Positions 32,059 through 41,278 are shown, counted from the first letter of the stretch. The stretch is DNA of 64,000 nucleotides from Alloalcanivorax gelatiniphagus (GCF_005938655.1 NZ_VCQT01000025.1:124001-188000); one strand, 5' to 3'. The notes: generated from the letters alone by a model not told the origin. Numbers and translations: made by a program.

Positions 32059-33081
32059 ATGCGTTCTCTACTCGATAAGATCATCCGTTCCTCGCGTCTT
32101 GTGCTGGCGGGGGGGATGGTTGTAGCGCTCTCCGGTTGTGCCATGATCTGGAAAAGCACCGGGGACATCCTGGTCACCTTCGGCGAAGCCGAAATGGCCC
32201 CGTACCTGTTCACCTACGACGATATCCGCATGGGCTGCATGACCGGCGAAGCTCAGACTCCGCTGCTCATGTCGTTCGCCGAAGTCGGCTCCTGGCCCGA
32301 AAAACTGGGCGTGCTGACCTTCACCACCGCCGCCGTCTGCATGCAGCAACAGGCTCTCGAGGAAGAACTGCGTTACCACCGTGAAGTCCGTGCCGGCAAC
32401 GTCTCCAGTGCCCAGGACGCACGTATCGCCCAGAAACGTCTGTCCGCCGTGGCCGCCAAGCGGCTGTACAAAGCCTACACCCTGATGAACGAGAAATTCG
32501 GTCCCCTGGAAGAGGGCCAGTGCCCCTACCTGCGCAAGGATCTGGATGAACTGGTCTGGCTGGTGGGCAACATCTCCGGCGTCCAGGCGCTGGTGGCCGA
32601 CGGCGCCGCCGACGGTACCGTGGGCGTGCCCCGCGACATCGTCGCCAAGGTCGAGCGTCGCATGAAGTGTCTCGACAACGAAAAATGGTGGGGCGCCCCC
32701 ATGGGCGTGCGAGCCACCATCTGGTCGATCCTGCCCCAGCTGGCTCCGGAAGGTGCCGAGCCGTGGAAAGTCCTGCATGAGTCCGAACAGATGGGCTTCG
32801 AGCAGGGTGTTCGTCTGGGCAGCGCCTTCTACGCCATGAGCGCCTACAGCAAGGGCGACAACGAGCGCCTGCGCGACGCGATCCGCAACTTCGCCGCCAA
32901 CGGCGACAACGTGGACCCGCAGTACATGATGATGGACACCATCGCCGGCGTGCTGGTGACCGGTCTGTCCGACCTGCTGTGGACCGAGAACACCGGCAAG
33001 CGTACCCCCATCGGCGCCCTGGGCACCTTCTGGGATGACGAGCCGGAAGAGTCCGAGGTCGATATCGACGACCTGCTTTAA
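32059..33081 (+). CDS. Unrecognised lipoprotein linked to the AdeT/TRAP genes
   Basis: A 340-aa protein with a lipoprotein signal (VVALSGC, lipidated Cys27). The mature part is mostly predicted helical and contains several Cys (MGCMTGE, AVCMQQQALEEEL, EGQCPYLRKD, MKCLDNEKWWG) and an acidic end (DDEPEESEVDIDDLL). I do not recognise the family. It is followed 75 bp later by SBP3 and then a TRAP permease, so it may be an outer-membrane or periplasmic partner, in the manner of the TatT lipoprotein of TPR-associated TRAP systems; that is only an analogy. The start is the second of two nearby ATGs, chosen because it alone gives the long frame; GGAG lies 8 nt upstream. Confidence 0.7.
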   Translation: MRSLLDKIIRSSRLVLAGGMVVALSGCAMIWKSTGDILVTFGEAEMAPYLFTYDDIRMGCMTGEAQTPLLMSFAEVGSWPEKLGVLTFTTAAVCMQQQALEEELRYHREVRAGNVSSAQDARIAQKRLSAVAAKRLYKAYTLMNEKFGPLEEGQCPYLRKDLDELVWLVGNISGVQALVADGAADGTVGVPRDIVAKVERRMKCLDNEKWWGAPMGVRATIWSILPQLAPEGAEPWKVLHESEQMGFEQGVRLGSAFYAMSAYSKGDNERLRDAIRNFAANGDNVDPQYMMMDTIAGVLVTGLSDLLWTENTGKRTPIGALGTFWDDEPEESEVDIDDLL

Positions 33082-33094
33082 TCCGCACCCTGCG

Positions 33095-33122
33095 GGCGGG
33101 ACCACCCCGAGCCGGTCCCGCC
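33095..33122 (+). other. Stem-loop between lipoprotein gene and SBP3
   Basis: GGCGGGACC ... GGTCCCGCC with a 10-nt loop and no T-run, just before the SBP3 ribosome site. It may attenuate or stabilise the transcript and set the ratio of lipoprotein to binding protein. Confidence 0.5.
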
Positions 33123-33155
33123 TATTCCAAGAAGTATTCGCAAGGAGATACCGTG

Positions 33156-34163
33156 ATGCGCGTTTTCAAGACTTTCGCCCTGGCCGCGGCAGCCTCTCTG
33201 GGCCTGAGCGCCCTGTCCCCGGCCCAGGCGGCCGTGGACCGCAGCCTGTGCGTGTTCGACATCATTGGCGCCAACGGTGACGTGTTCAACGTCATGAAGG
33301 ACCTCAAAACCCAGGCAGCGGGCTGGGGCGTCAACCTGACGCTGAAACCCTACACCGACGAGAAAATCGCCGCCGAGGACCTGAAAGCAGGTCAGTGCGA
33401 CGGCGCGGTGCTCACCGGCCTGCGTGTGCGCCAGTTCAACAGCTTCTCCGGGAGCATGGAGGCCATTGGCGCCATCCCCACCTACGAAGAGCTGAAAACG
33501 GTGATGCAGGTCATGGCCAGCGACTCACCGAAGATCACCGAGAAAATGAGAACCGGCAACTACACCATGGGCGGCATGATTCCCATGGGCGCCGCCTATC
33601 TGTTCGTGAAGGACAAGTCCATCGACACCGTCGGTGAACTGTCCGGCAAGTCCATCTCGGTGATGGAATACGACCCGGCCCAGGCGGAAATGGCCGCCAA
33701 GGTGGGCATGTCCCCGGTGCTGTCCGACATCACCAACTTCGCCGGTCGTTTCAACAACAACTCCGTGGACATCTGCTTCGCGCCGGTGGTGGCCTACTCC
33801 GCCCTGGAGCTCTACAAGGGCATGCAGCCGGACGGCGGCATCGTGCGCTACACCCTGGGCATGCTGACCACCCAGATCGTGCTTCGCGCCGACCGCTTCC
33901 CGGAAGGTTTCGATCAGAAGTCCCGCAAATTCATGTATGGCCAGTTCGACCGCGCCATGAACGTGATCCACAACGCGGAAAACGAAGTGGATAAGAAGTG
34001 GTGGATCGATATTCCCCATGACGACAAGCTGCGCTACGACGAAATGCTCCGCGAAGCGCGCATGGAAATGACCGAGGACGGTATTTACAACAAGGACCTG
34101 ATTTCCCTGCTCAAGAAAGTGCGTTGCCGCTACGAGCCCTCCCGGGCCGAATGCACCCTTTGA
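33156..34163 (+). CDS. AdeT1/2-like periplasmic solute-binding protein (SBP3)
   Basis: A 335-aa protein; signal peptide MRVFKTFALAAAASLGLSAL, cleaved near AQA-A. The core shows RSLCVFDIIGANGDVF (Cys32), YTDEKIAAEDLKAGQCDGAV, DITNFAGRFNNNSVDI and terminal VRCRYEPSRAEC. It keeps the family Cys pattern but differs from SBP1/2 in the ligand-facing stretch (for example GGMIPMGAAYLF). AAGGAG precedes GTG-ATG; the ATG at 33156 was chosen, though GTG at 33153 is possible. Followed by a terminator and then the first permease gene, so binding protein and permease may be separately expressed. Confidence 0.78.
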   Translation: MRVFKTFALAAAASLGLSALSPAQAAVDRSLCVFDIIGANGDVFNVMKDLKTQAAGWGVNLTLKPYTDEKIAAEDLKAGQCDGAVLTGLRVRQFNSFSGSMEAIGAIPTYEELKTVMQVMASDSPKITEKMRTGNYTMGGMIPMGAAYLFVKDKSIDTVGELSGKSISVMEYDPAQAEMAAKVGMSPVLSDITNFAGRFNNNSVDICFAPVVAYSALELYKGMQPDGGIVRYTLGMLTTQIVLRADRFPEGFDQKSRKFMYGQFDRAMNVIHNAENEVDKKWWIDIPHDDKLRYDEMLREARMEMTEDGIYNKDLISLLKKVRCRYEPSRAECTL

Positions 34164-34188
34164 TGGGGTAACGTGATCGACCAGCCCA

Positions 34189-34215
34189 CGGGGCCCTTCC
34201 GGGCCCCGTTTCTTA
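34189..34215 (+). terminator. Rho-independent terminator after SBP3
   Basis: ACGGGGCCC TTCC GGGCCCCGT followed by TTCTT. It lies between SBP3 and the permease gene, so it may let the abundant binding protein be made in excess of the permease. Confidence 0.75.
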
Positions 34216-34271
34216 ATCCCCTCCGCGCCCCATGCCGCCAATCCGGCGGTGAACCAGTAACCGGGTGAAAA

Positions 34272-36596
34272 ATGGAAAAACCAACCTTTACCGTGGCCAG
34301 ACGTTCGGTGGGCGAGTGGCTTTCGTCACTGCCAACGCTGTTTATCCTTCTGATCGTGATCTTTCTTTCCTCCGGTCAGATCATTCATTCCCAGCTTCTC
34401 AAGATTGGTGAGTCCACCTGGGATGAATATTTTCTGCTGAGGGGCGCCGGCATGGTGGCCGAGCCCAGCTGCAACCCGGACCCGGATATCAACCAGCGCG
34501 TGCGCGAAATCGTCGAGCAGCGCCAGGCCCAGGCGGACGACGCCCTGGCCGATATCCTCGGTGGTTCCGAGGTGGACGAGGACGCCATCCGCCAGTCCCT
34601 GGAGGCCTCCCGCGCCAACTGCCGCGCCAAGTGGATGCGCTATAAAACGGTGCAGGAAAAAGTCACCCCCGGGGTCATTGCCTTCCGCAATATCGAGGGC
34701 GGCGTGGCCAGCGTGGTGTCCACCCTGGGTGACTACAAACGGCTGCTGCTGTGTCTGCTGGTGATTATCTGCGCCGCCACCGCCACCCTGGCGCGCCACC
34801 ATATCGCCCTGCGGCCGCCACGGACCCGCAAGGACCATTACGTCTCCACCATCGCTCAGTTGGCCGCCAACGGCCTGCTGCTGATGTCGGCTTCGGTGTA
34901 TCGCGCCGAGGATACCCAGGCCATGGCCTCCGGGGTCACGGTGGGCAATTTCTATTTGCATGCCTTCTGGATGGCCGGCTTCGCCCTGCTCACCGCCGCG
35001 TCCCTGTATCAGTTGATACGGCCGCCCCGGGATCTGGAAGCCGGCGGCTCCTGGCCCAAGGCATTCCTGACCATTCCGCTGTACACCTTCATGTGTCTGA
35101 CGGCGTCGGCCCAGTTCATCAGCCAGGGCTACTACCACGGCATCAGCGTCTATCTGAACATGATGATGGAACTGTCCACCCTGTTCCTGAACCTGGCGCT
35201 GTACATCTGGATCGGCATGCTGCTCAAGCAGACCCGGCTGGCCCATCTGGTGTTCGATGTGCTGCGGCCCTGGAAAATGTCCCCGGAGCTGATGTGCTTC
35301 GTGGTGTTGGCGGTGGCCGCTATCCCCACCGCCTACACCGGTGCCTCCGGTATCTTCGTGATCGCCGCCGGTGCCACCATTTACCAGGAACTGATCCGCG
35401 TGGGCGCCCGCAAGCAGCTGGCCCTGGCGGCCACCGCCATGTCCGGCTCCATGGGCGTGGTGCTGCGCCCCTGTCTGCTGGTGGTGATCATCGCCGCGCT
35501 CAATAAGAGCGTGACCACCGCCGAGCTGTTCGCGTCCGGCTACAAGATCTTCTTCCTGAGCCTGTTCCTGTTCTTTATCTACAGCCAGTTCGCGCGCACC
35601 TCACCGGCGCGCATCGCGCCGTTCTCCGAAGCCCTGCCCCGCAGCCTCAAGCGGCTGGTACCGCTGATGCCCTACGGCATCATCGTGGGCGCCATTCTGG
35701 TGCTGTTCAGCGACCTGCTGGGCCGGCACCTGGACGAGTTTTCCGCGCCCATCATTCTGCCGGTGATGCTGCTGGCGGTGTTGCTGTTCGAAAAACTCAG
35801 CCGCCATCTGCTGCATCTGTTCAGCCTGTTCCTGGGTGTGATGGTGGTGCTGTCGTTCATGGGCATCTGGGAAGGCTACCAGGCCCTGAGCAGCGGCAAT
35901 GTGCCGGCGGGCGTTTCCGCCGCCCAGCTGGAAGATGTGTTGTGGGCGGAGTTCTGGCGTAACCTGGTGCTGGGCGGCTTCCTGGTGATTCATTACCTGG
36001 TGAAAACCGGTGATCAGGACCCGCACTACGCGCCGGAAAAAGGCGTGTCGGAAAAAATGGAAGGCGCCCTGCGGCTGGCCACCAACGAAACCACCGGGCA
36101 TATCGGTGCCCTGCTGATGCTGATGGCGCTGTCGGTGAGCACCGGCGGCATCATCGAGCGTTCCGGTGTGCTGGAGATGCTGCCGGAGACCTTCTCCTCG
36201 ATCTGGGTGGCGATGGCCATTCTGGTGGTGACCATGGTGATCATCGGCATGTTCATGGACCCCTATGGGGCCGTGATTCTGGTGAACGCCACCATCGCCC
36301 AGGTGGCCTTCGACAACGGCATCGCGCCGCTGCACTTCTGGATGATCACCTTGGTGGCATTCGAACTCGGGTATCTGACACCACCGGTGGCGCTCAACCA
36401 TCTATTGACACGACAGGTGGTCGGCGACGACGAGGTGGAGAGTGCCAAGCTCACCACCGGCAGCTTCTTCCGCCGGTACGAGAAGTTCATCCTGCCAATC
36501 GCGGTGATGCTCACCGCCCTGTTGATCGTGTCGTTCCTGCCGCTGATCTCGGACAGCCTGCACGACTGGCTGTTCCACCGGATCCAGGTGGGCTGA
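34272..36596 (+). CDS. TRAP-type transporter, fused small and large permease (TRAP-1)
   Basis: A 774-aa membrane protein. The N-terminal part looks DctQ-like: helix about 19-38, a ~110-residue soluble loop, then helices near 157-176, 195-211 and 228-248. The rest is DctM-like: TGASGIFVIAAGATIYQELI, AATAMSGSMGVVLRP, and the hallmark HFWMITLVAFELGYLTPPVALN (residue E698 and following; quoted in overlapping parts HFWMITLVAFELG and ELGYLTPPVALN). TRAP permeases import organic acids with Na+ using a periplasmic binding protein; here SBP3 immediately upstream is the likely partner. The substrate is unknown. A weak GGGTG precedes the ATG. Confidence 0.85.
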   Translation: MEKPTFTVARRSVGEWLSSLPTLFILLIVIFLSSGQIIHSQLLKIGESTWDEYFLLRGAGMVAEPSCNPDPDINQRVREIVEQRQAQADDALADILGGSEVDEDAIRQSLEASRANCRAKWMRYKTVQEKVTPGVIAFRNIEGGVASVVSTLGDYKRLLLCLLVIICAATATLARHHIALRPPRTRKDHYVSTIAQLAANGLLLMSASVYRAEDTQAMASGVTVGNFYLHAFWMAGFALLTAASLYQLIRPPRDLEAGGSWPKAFLTIPLYTFMCLTASAQFISQGYYHGISVYLNMMMELSTLFLNLALYIWIGMLLKQTRLAHLVFDVLRPWKMSPELMCFVVLAVAAIPTAYTGASGIFVIAAGATIYQELIRVGARKQLALAATAMSGSMGVVLRPCLLVVIIAALNKSVTTAELFASGYKIFFLSLFLFFIYSQFARTSPARIAPFSEALPRSLKRLVPLMPYGIIVGAILVLFSDLLGRHLDEFSAPIILPVMLLAVLLFEKLSRHLLHLFSLFLGVMVVLSFMGIWEGYQALSSGNVPAGVSAAQLEDVLWAEFWRNLVLGGFLVIHYLVKTGDQDPHYAPEKGVSEKMEGALRLATNETTGHIGALLMLMALSVSTGGIIERSGVLEMLPETFSSIWVAMAILVVTMVIIGMFMDPYGAVILVNATIAQVAFDNGIAPLHFWMITLVAFELGYLTPPVALNHLLTRQVVGDDEVESAKLTTGSFFRRYEKFILPIAVMLTALLIVSFLPLISDSLHDWLFHRIQVG

Positions 36597-36626
36597 CGGT
36601 TAACGGAGAAAAAACGGAGAAAGGAA

Positions 36627-36653
36627 AAAGCGGGCCTCGGCCCGCTTTTTTTT
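36627..36653. terminator. Bidirectional rho-independent terminator
   Basis: AAAAAGCGGGCC-TC-GGCCCGCTTTTTTTT between the convergent TRAP-1 and acyl-CoA ligase genes. Confidence 0.88.
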
Positions 36654-36674
36654 CGCGGCTAAAGCCGCTCCTAC
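36653..36674. repeat. Single GCGGCT hairpin repeat
   Basis: TCGCGGCTAAAGCCGCTCCTAC abuts the terminator T-run. It is unpaired, unlike the other copies. Confidence 0.8.
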
Positions 36675-36688
36675 ATGGATCGATGGTG

Positions 36689-38518
36689 TCAGAAACGGTA
36701 CCGACCGCTATCGATGCCCTTCTGGATTTCCGGTGTGAGCGGCTGATAAACCCGCTCCCCGGGCAGCAGTACATAAACCGGGTCACCCACCCGTTCCAGG
36801 TCGTACTTTTCTTCCTTGAGCTTGTTCTTCTGGTGCTTGAAGGTCCCGGTGGTTTCCACGCCCTGGTCGTTGATGCGCAGAAACACCGGCACCGCGAACG
36901 GCGGCAGTTGCTCGCCCAGGGCGGCGGTAAAGGCGGCCCAGTCCACTTCCCCGTGGGCCCGGTCCAGGCGCAGTTCGGCCATGCCGGCACGGCCATTGGT
37001 GCCGGGAATTTCCACCCCGTAGACCACCGATTCCACCACCGGACCGGTGTCGTCCAAGATCTGCTCCACCTCGGTGGTGGACACGTTCTCCCCTTTCCAG
37101 CGGAAGGTGTCCCCCAGCCGGTCCACGAACTGGGCATGGCGGAAACCGATATCGCGCATCAGGTCGCCGGTGTTGAACCAGGCGTCGCCCTTCTTGAACA
37201 CATCGCGGAAGATCGCCTTCTCGGTTTTTTCCGGATCGGTATAGCCATCGAAGGGGGTCTTGTCGGTGATTTCGCCGAGCATCAAACCGGCCTCGCCCTT
37301 GCCCACCCGGATCATGCGGCCCCGCCGGTCGCGCAGCGGGCGGTCACCGTCCTTGTCATAGCGGACGATGGCATAGCTCACCGGCGAGAAGCCCACGGTG
37401 TTGTCGAAGTTGAACACATTGGTGAACGCCACATTGCTTTCCGAGGCGGTGTAGAACTCGGCCACCCGCTCGATGCCGAAGCGCTGCTTGAACCCTTTCC
37501 AGATCCCCGGCCGCAGGCCGTTGCCGACGATGGTATGCACCGGGTTATCGGCGTCGTCCGGCCGTTCCGGCTGTTCGTACAGATAGCGGCAAAGCTCACC
37601 CACATAGCCGAAGGCGGTGCAGTTGTGCTTGCGCACCTCGTGCCAGAAAGCGCTGGCGGAAAACCGCCGCGCCAACACCAGACCACCTTGGCCGGCGATC
37701 ACCGAGGCCCAGCACACCACCAGGCCGGTGGCATGGTAGAACGGCAGGGTGCAGTACAGGCGGTCCTGCTCCCCCAAACGCACGGAGGAATAACCAAAGC
37801 CGCCGTAGGCTTTTTCCCAGCGGCCATGATTGAACACCACCGCCTTGGGCAGGCCGGTGGTGCCGGAGGTGTAGATGTGAAACAGCGGATCGCGCAGATA
37901 GGTGTGGTAGGTGCTGGCCGGGTTTTCATCGGGCCGGCCGTGGATCACTTCGGCCAGATTGATATAGCCCTCCGGCGCCGGCCCCGGGTCCGCCAGGGTG
38001 TCCTGGTCGGCGAAATACAGGAACGGACCGTCCACCGCCAGTTGTCCGCGCACCGCCTCCACCACCGCCAGTTGCTCGGCGCCGATGATCGCCGCCTTCG
38101 GCGTCACCAGATTGATGCTGTGCACCAGCACCTTGCCTTTCTGGGAGGTATTCAGCAGCGCCGCGCACACCCCCAGCTTGGCGCAGGCGATCACCGTGGC
38201 GATCAGCTCCGGCCGGTTTTCCAGGTTCACCGCCACGGTGTCGCCCTTGCTCAGACCCAGCCCGGCCAGATAGTGGCAAATGCGATTGGCCCAGGCATTC
38301 AACGTGCGGTAGGTGAAAGCGCGCTCGTCCTGAATCAGCGCGATCCCCGCCGGGTGCAGCTTGGCGGTGCGCTCGAAGGCCACGCCCAAGCCCACCGGCT
38401 TTTGGGTATCGGTGATTTTGCTCATCCGCGATCCCTTGATCAGCCCGGGCAGGTGTCCGATCACGTCGGGCACCCGGGCCAGCAGCTTTGGCAAGGTAAT
38501 CACATCCGTATGGCGCAT
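36689..38518 (-). CDS. Long-chain acyl-CoA synthetase (FATP/FadD6-like)
   Basis: A 609-aa adenylate-forming enzyme. It has the AMP-binding motif IYTSGTTGLPKAVV, PFYHATGLVV, the YTASESN substrate region, GDLMRDIGFRHAQFVDRLGD and the C-terminal lysine region TGTFKHQKNKLKEEKYD. The length, the N-terminal hydrophobic stretch and LPFYHATGLV fit the very-long-chain/FATP (SLC27-like, FadD6) branch rather than E. coli FadD. It activates fatty acids to acyl-CoA. It lies inverted between the two TRAP permease genes, which is the main hint at a lipid-related substrate. The ATG at 38518 is the first in frame; MSKITD at 38425 is an alternative. Confidence 0.88.
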   Translation of the reverse strand: MRHTDVITLPKLLARVPDVIGHLPGLIKGSRMSKITDTQKPVGLGVAFERTAKLHPAGIALIQDERAFTYRTLNAWANRICHYLAGLGLSKGDTVAVNLENRPELIATVIACAKLGVCAALLNTSQKGKVLVHSINLVTPKAAIIGAEQLAVVEAVRGQLAVDGPFLYFADQDTLADPGPAPEGYINLAEVIHGRPDENPASTYHTYLRDPLFHIYTSGTTGLPKAVVFNHGRWEKAYGGFGYSSVRLGEQDRLYCTLPFYHATGLVVCWASVIAGQGGLVLARRFSASAFWHEVRKHNCTAFGYVGELCRYLYEQPERPDDADNPVHTIVGNGLRPGIWKGFKQRFGIERVAEFYTASESNVAFTNVFNFDNTVGFSPVSYAIVRYDKDGDRPLRDRRGRMIRVGKGEAGLMLGEITDKTPFDGYTDPEKTEKAIFRDVFKKGDAWFNTGDLMRDIGFRHAQFVDRLGDTFRWKGENVSTTEVEQILDDTGPVVESVVYGVEIPGTNGRAGMAELRLDRAHGEVDWAAFTAALGEQLPPFAVPVFLRINDQGVETTGTFKHQKNKLKEEKYDLERVGDPVYVLLPGERVYQPLTPEIQKGIDSGRYRF

Positions 38519-38715
38519 GGTTTGTCCCCCATTATCGGTATTGTTCTAATGTTCGTTGACTGAAAACACGGGCCGGGCGTGTGGCTTCGGTCAATCCACC
38601 GCGTTGCGGTACAGGGGACGAATCTATAGCATCAATGTTTATAGTTGTACACATAGAAAAAAGCGAACCACCACAACAAAAATCAAGAACACATAAACAA
38701 AAAAGGAATCGCTTC
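38519..38715. promoter_or_regulatory. AT-rich divergent promoter region
   Basis: A 197-bp gap between the acyl-CoA ligase (minus) and TRAP-2 (plus) starts, markedly richer in A/T than its surroundings from about 38626 to 38715. TTGCGG (38614) with TATAGC 15 bp later is a weak promoter candidate for TRAP-2. No clear operator was seen. Confidence 0.35.
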
Positions 38716-41043
38716 ATGGAAACAAGGAATCCGGAAATACTCCGCCGTTCCCCCCAGGAATGGCTCTCCACGCTGCCGGTGTTCCTGCTGTTGCTGCTGG
38801 TGGTTTTCCTCTCTTCCGGTCAGATCATTCACTCCCAATTGCTGAAAATCGGCGAAACCACCTGGGACGAATATTTCCTGCTGCGCACCGCCGGTCTGAC
38901 GCCGCCGCCCACCTGCGAGCGCGACCCGGACATCGAAGCCCGCACCGAGGAAATCGTGCAACGCCGTCAGGCGGATGCCAGCGCCGACCCGCTCGCCGAC
39001 ATTCTCGGCGGCGGCAGCGTTGACCGTGACGCGGTGCGCCAGTCGCTGACCGCCGCCCGTGCCAATTGCCGGGCCAAGTGGGAGCGCTTCCAGACCGTGC
39101 AGGAAAAGGTCACGCCAGGGGTGGTGGCGTTCCGCAACCTGGAAGGCGGCGTGGCCACCCTGGTGGCCACCCTGGGGGACTACAAGCGCCTGCTGCTGGC
39201 CTTGCTGCTGCTGATCTGCGCCACCACCACCACCCTCCAGCGCCACCACATTTGCCTGCGGCCATCGCGCACCCGCAAGGACCACCTGATCTCCATGGGC
39301 GCCCAGGTGATTTCCAATTCGCTGCTGCTGGTCTCCGCCATCGTCTACCGCAACGCGGACCTGCGCGCCGCCAACGCCGGCGTCACCGTGGATGCGCTGT
39401 ACCTGCACTGGGTCTGGGTGATCGGCTTCGCGATACTGGCGCTGGCCGCGCTGTATCAATTGCTCAAGCCGCCCCGTGATCTGGAAACCGGCGGCTCCTG
39501 GGGCAAGGCCCTGCTCACCATTCCGCTGTTCAGCTTCATGTGCATCTCGGCGTCGGTGCAGTTCTACGGCCAGGGCTATTTCCACGGCGTCAGCGTCTAC
39601 ATGAACATGATGATGGAACTGTCCACTCTGTTCCTGAACCTGGCGCTGTACATCTGGATCGGCATGATGCTCAAGCAAACCCGTTTGACGCACATCGTGT
39701 TCGACCTGATGCGCCCCTGGAACCTGTCACCGGAACTGATGTGTCTGGTGGTGCTGTCGTTCGCCGCGGTACTCACCGCCTATACCGGTGCCTCCGGTAT
39801 TTTCGTGATCGCCGCCGGTGCCACCATCTATCGGGAACTGATCCGCGTGGGCGCCCGCAAGCAGCTGGCCCTGGCGGCCACCGCCATGTCCGGTTCCATG
39901 GGCGTGGTGTTGCGCCCCTGCCTGATCGTGGTGGTAATCGCCGCGCTCAACAAGAGCGTGACCACCGCCGAGATGTTCTCCGCCGGCGGCAAGGTGTTCT
40001 TCCTCAGCCTGCTGGTGTTTTTCCTGTACAGCCAGTTCGCGCGCACCACCCCGGCGCGGGTGGCGCCGTTCGCCAAGGCGCTGCCGGCCAGCCTCAAGCG
40101 CGCCGTGCCGCTAATGCCCTACGGCATCGTGGTGGGCGCCGTGGCGTTGTTCTTCAATGACCTGCTGGCCCGCCAACTGGATGAGTTTTCCGCGCCGATC
40201 ATTCTGCCGGTGATGCTGATCGCCATCCTGGTGTACGAAAAATTCAGCCGCCACGTGGTGCATCTGTTCGCCCTGTTCATGGCCGGCATGCTGATCAGTT
40301 CCTACATGGGCATCTGGGATGGCTATCAGGCGATCAGCGGCGGCACCCTGCCCGCCGGTGTCAACGCCACCGAACTGGAGTCGGCACTGTGGGGCGACCT
40401 GTGGCGCAACCTGCTGTTCACCCTGTTCCTGGTGGTGCACTACCTGGTGCCCACCGGCGACCAGGACCCGCACTATGCGCCAGAAAAAGGCATCTCGGAA
40501 AAACTGGAAGGCTCCATGCGCTTCGCCACCACCGAGACCACCGGCCATATCGGCGCCCTGCTGCTGCTGATGGCCATGTCCATGGCCGCCTCCGGCATCA
40601 TTGAGCGTTCCGGGGTACTGGACGCGCTGCCCAGCGCCTTCAGCTCGGTGTGGATCGCCGCCGCCTTCTTCGTGGTGGCCCTGGTGCTGGTGGGCATGTT
40701 CATCGACCCGCTGGGCGCGGTGATTCTGGTCAACGCCGCCATGGCGCCCATGGCCCAGGCCAACGGCATCAGCGCCCTGCACTTCTGGATGATCGCGCTG
40801 GTGGCCTTTGAATTGGGCTATCTGACGCCGCCGGTGGCGCTCAACCACCTGTTGACCCGACAGGTGGTGGGCGACGACGAAGTGGAAAGCGCGAAACTCA
40901 AGACCGGCAGTTTCTTCCGCCGCTACGAGAAGTTCCTGCTGCCCATTTCGGTGATGCTGACGGTGCTGTTGATCGTGGCGTTTCTGCCGCTGCTCTCGGA
41001 TAGCGTGCACGGTTGGGTGTTCCAGAAAATTCAGGCCGGATAA
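38716..41043 (+). CDS. TRAP-type transporter, fused small and large permease (TRAP-2)
   Basis: A 775-aa paralogue of TRAP-1 with the same layout: one N-terminal helix (PVFLLLLLVVFLSSGQIIHS), a soluble loop with LADILGG and TPGVVAFRNLEGG, three further helices of a DctQ-like part, then the DctM-like part with TGASGIFVIAAGATIY, AATAMSGSMGVVLRP and FELGYLTPPVALNHLL. Long blocks are nearly identical to TRAP-1, but the loop and middle differ, indicating an older duplication under selection. AAGGA precedes the ATG at 38716. There is no SBP directly beside it, so it probably shares the nearby SBPs. Confidence 0.85.
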   Translation: METRNPEILRRSPQEWLSTLPVFLLLLLVVFLSSGQIIHSQLLKIGETTWDEYFLLRTAGLTPPPTCERDPDIEARTEEIVQRRQADASADPLADILGGGSVDRDAVRQSLTAARANCRAKWERFQTVQEKVTPGVVAFRNLEGGVATLVATLGDYKRLLLALLLLICATTTTLQRHHICLRPSRTRKDHLISMGAQVISNSLLLVSAIVYRNADLRAANAGVTVDALYLHWVWVIGFAILALAALYQLLKPPRDLETGGSWGKALLTIPLFSFMCISASVQFYGQGYFHGVSVYMNMMMELSTLFLNLALYIWIGMMLKQTRLTHIVFDLMRPWNLSPELMCLVVLSFAAVLTAYTGASGIFVIAAGATIYRELIRVGARKQLALAATAMSGSMGVVLRPCLIVVVIAALNKSVTTAEMFSAGGKVFFLSLLVFFLYSQFARTTPARVAPFAKALPASLKRAVPLMPYGIVVGAVALFFNDLLARQLDEFSAPIILPVMLIAILVYEKFSRHVVHLFALFMAGMLISSYMGIWDGYQAISGGTLPAGVNATELESALWGDLWRNLLFTLFLVVHYLVPTGDQDPHYAPEKGISEKLEGSMRFATTETTGHIGALLLLMAMSMAASGIIERSGVLDALPSAFSSVWIAAAFFVVALVLVGMFIDPLGAVILVNAAMAPMAQANGISALHFWMIALVAFELGYLTPPVALNHLLTRQVVGDDEVESAKLKTGSFFRRYEKFLLPISVMLTVLLIVAFLPLLSDSVHGWVFQKIQAG

Positions 41044-41118
41044 GGGCGCCGGTGTCTGGCCTCGGGCAAGCCCTATGCGCTAATCTGCGGAGATGTTTTT
41101 CCGCCATGCGAGGCCGTC

Positions 41119-41274
41119 ATGAAACGCCCGGAATCTGATCGCACGCCGCTGCGCGCCACTGAACCCCTGCCCAAAAGCTGGCGGCCGGCCCTCACCCTGC
41201 TGGGGGCCCTGCTGGCGGTGACCGCGGCCATCGCCGTGGCCGCCGCGGTGGTGGACCGGCTGATCTACGGCTGA
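41119..41274 (+). CDS. Small single-pass membrane protein
   Basis: A 51-aa ORF starting MKRPESDRTPLRATEPLPKS, with GAGG 5 nt upstream. A basic N-terminus is followed by one transmembrane helix (LTLLGALLAVTAAIAVAAAV) and DRLIYG. It is too short for family assignment. It ends 4 bp before the PilZ gene, suggesting one operon with the PilZ and methyltransferase genes. Confidence 0.6.
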   Translation: MKRPESDRTPLRATEPLPKSWRPALTLLGALLAVTAAIAVAAAVVDRLIYG

Positions 41275-41278
41275 ACCC

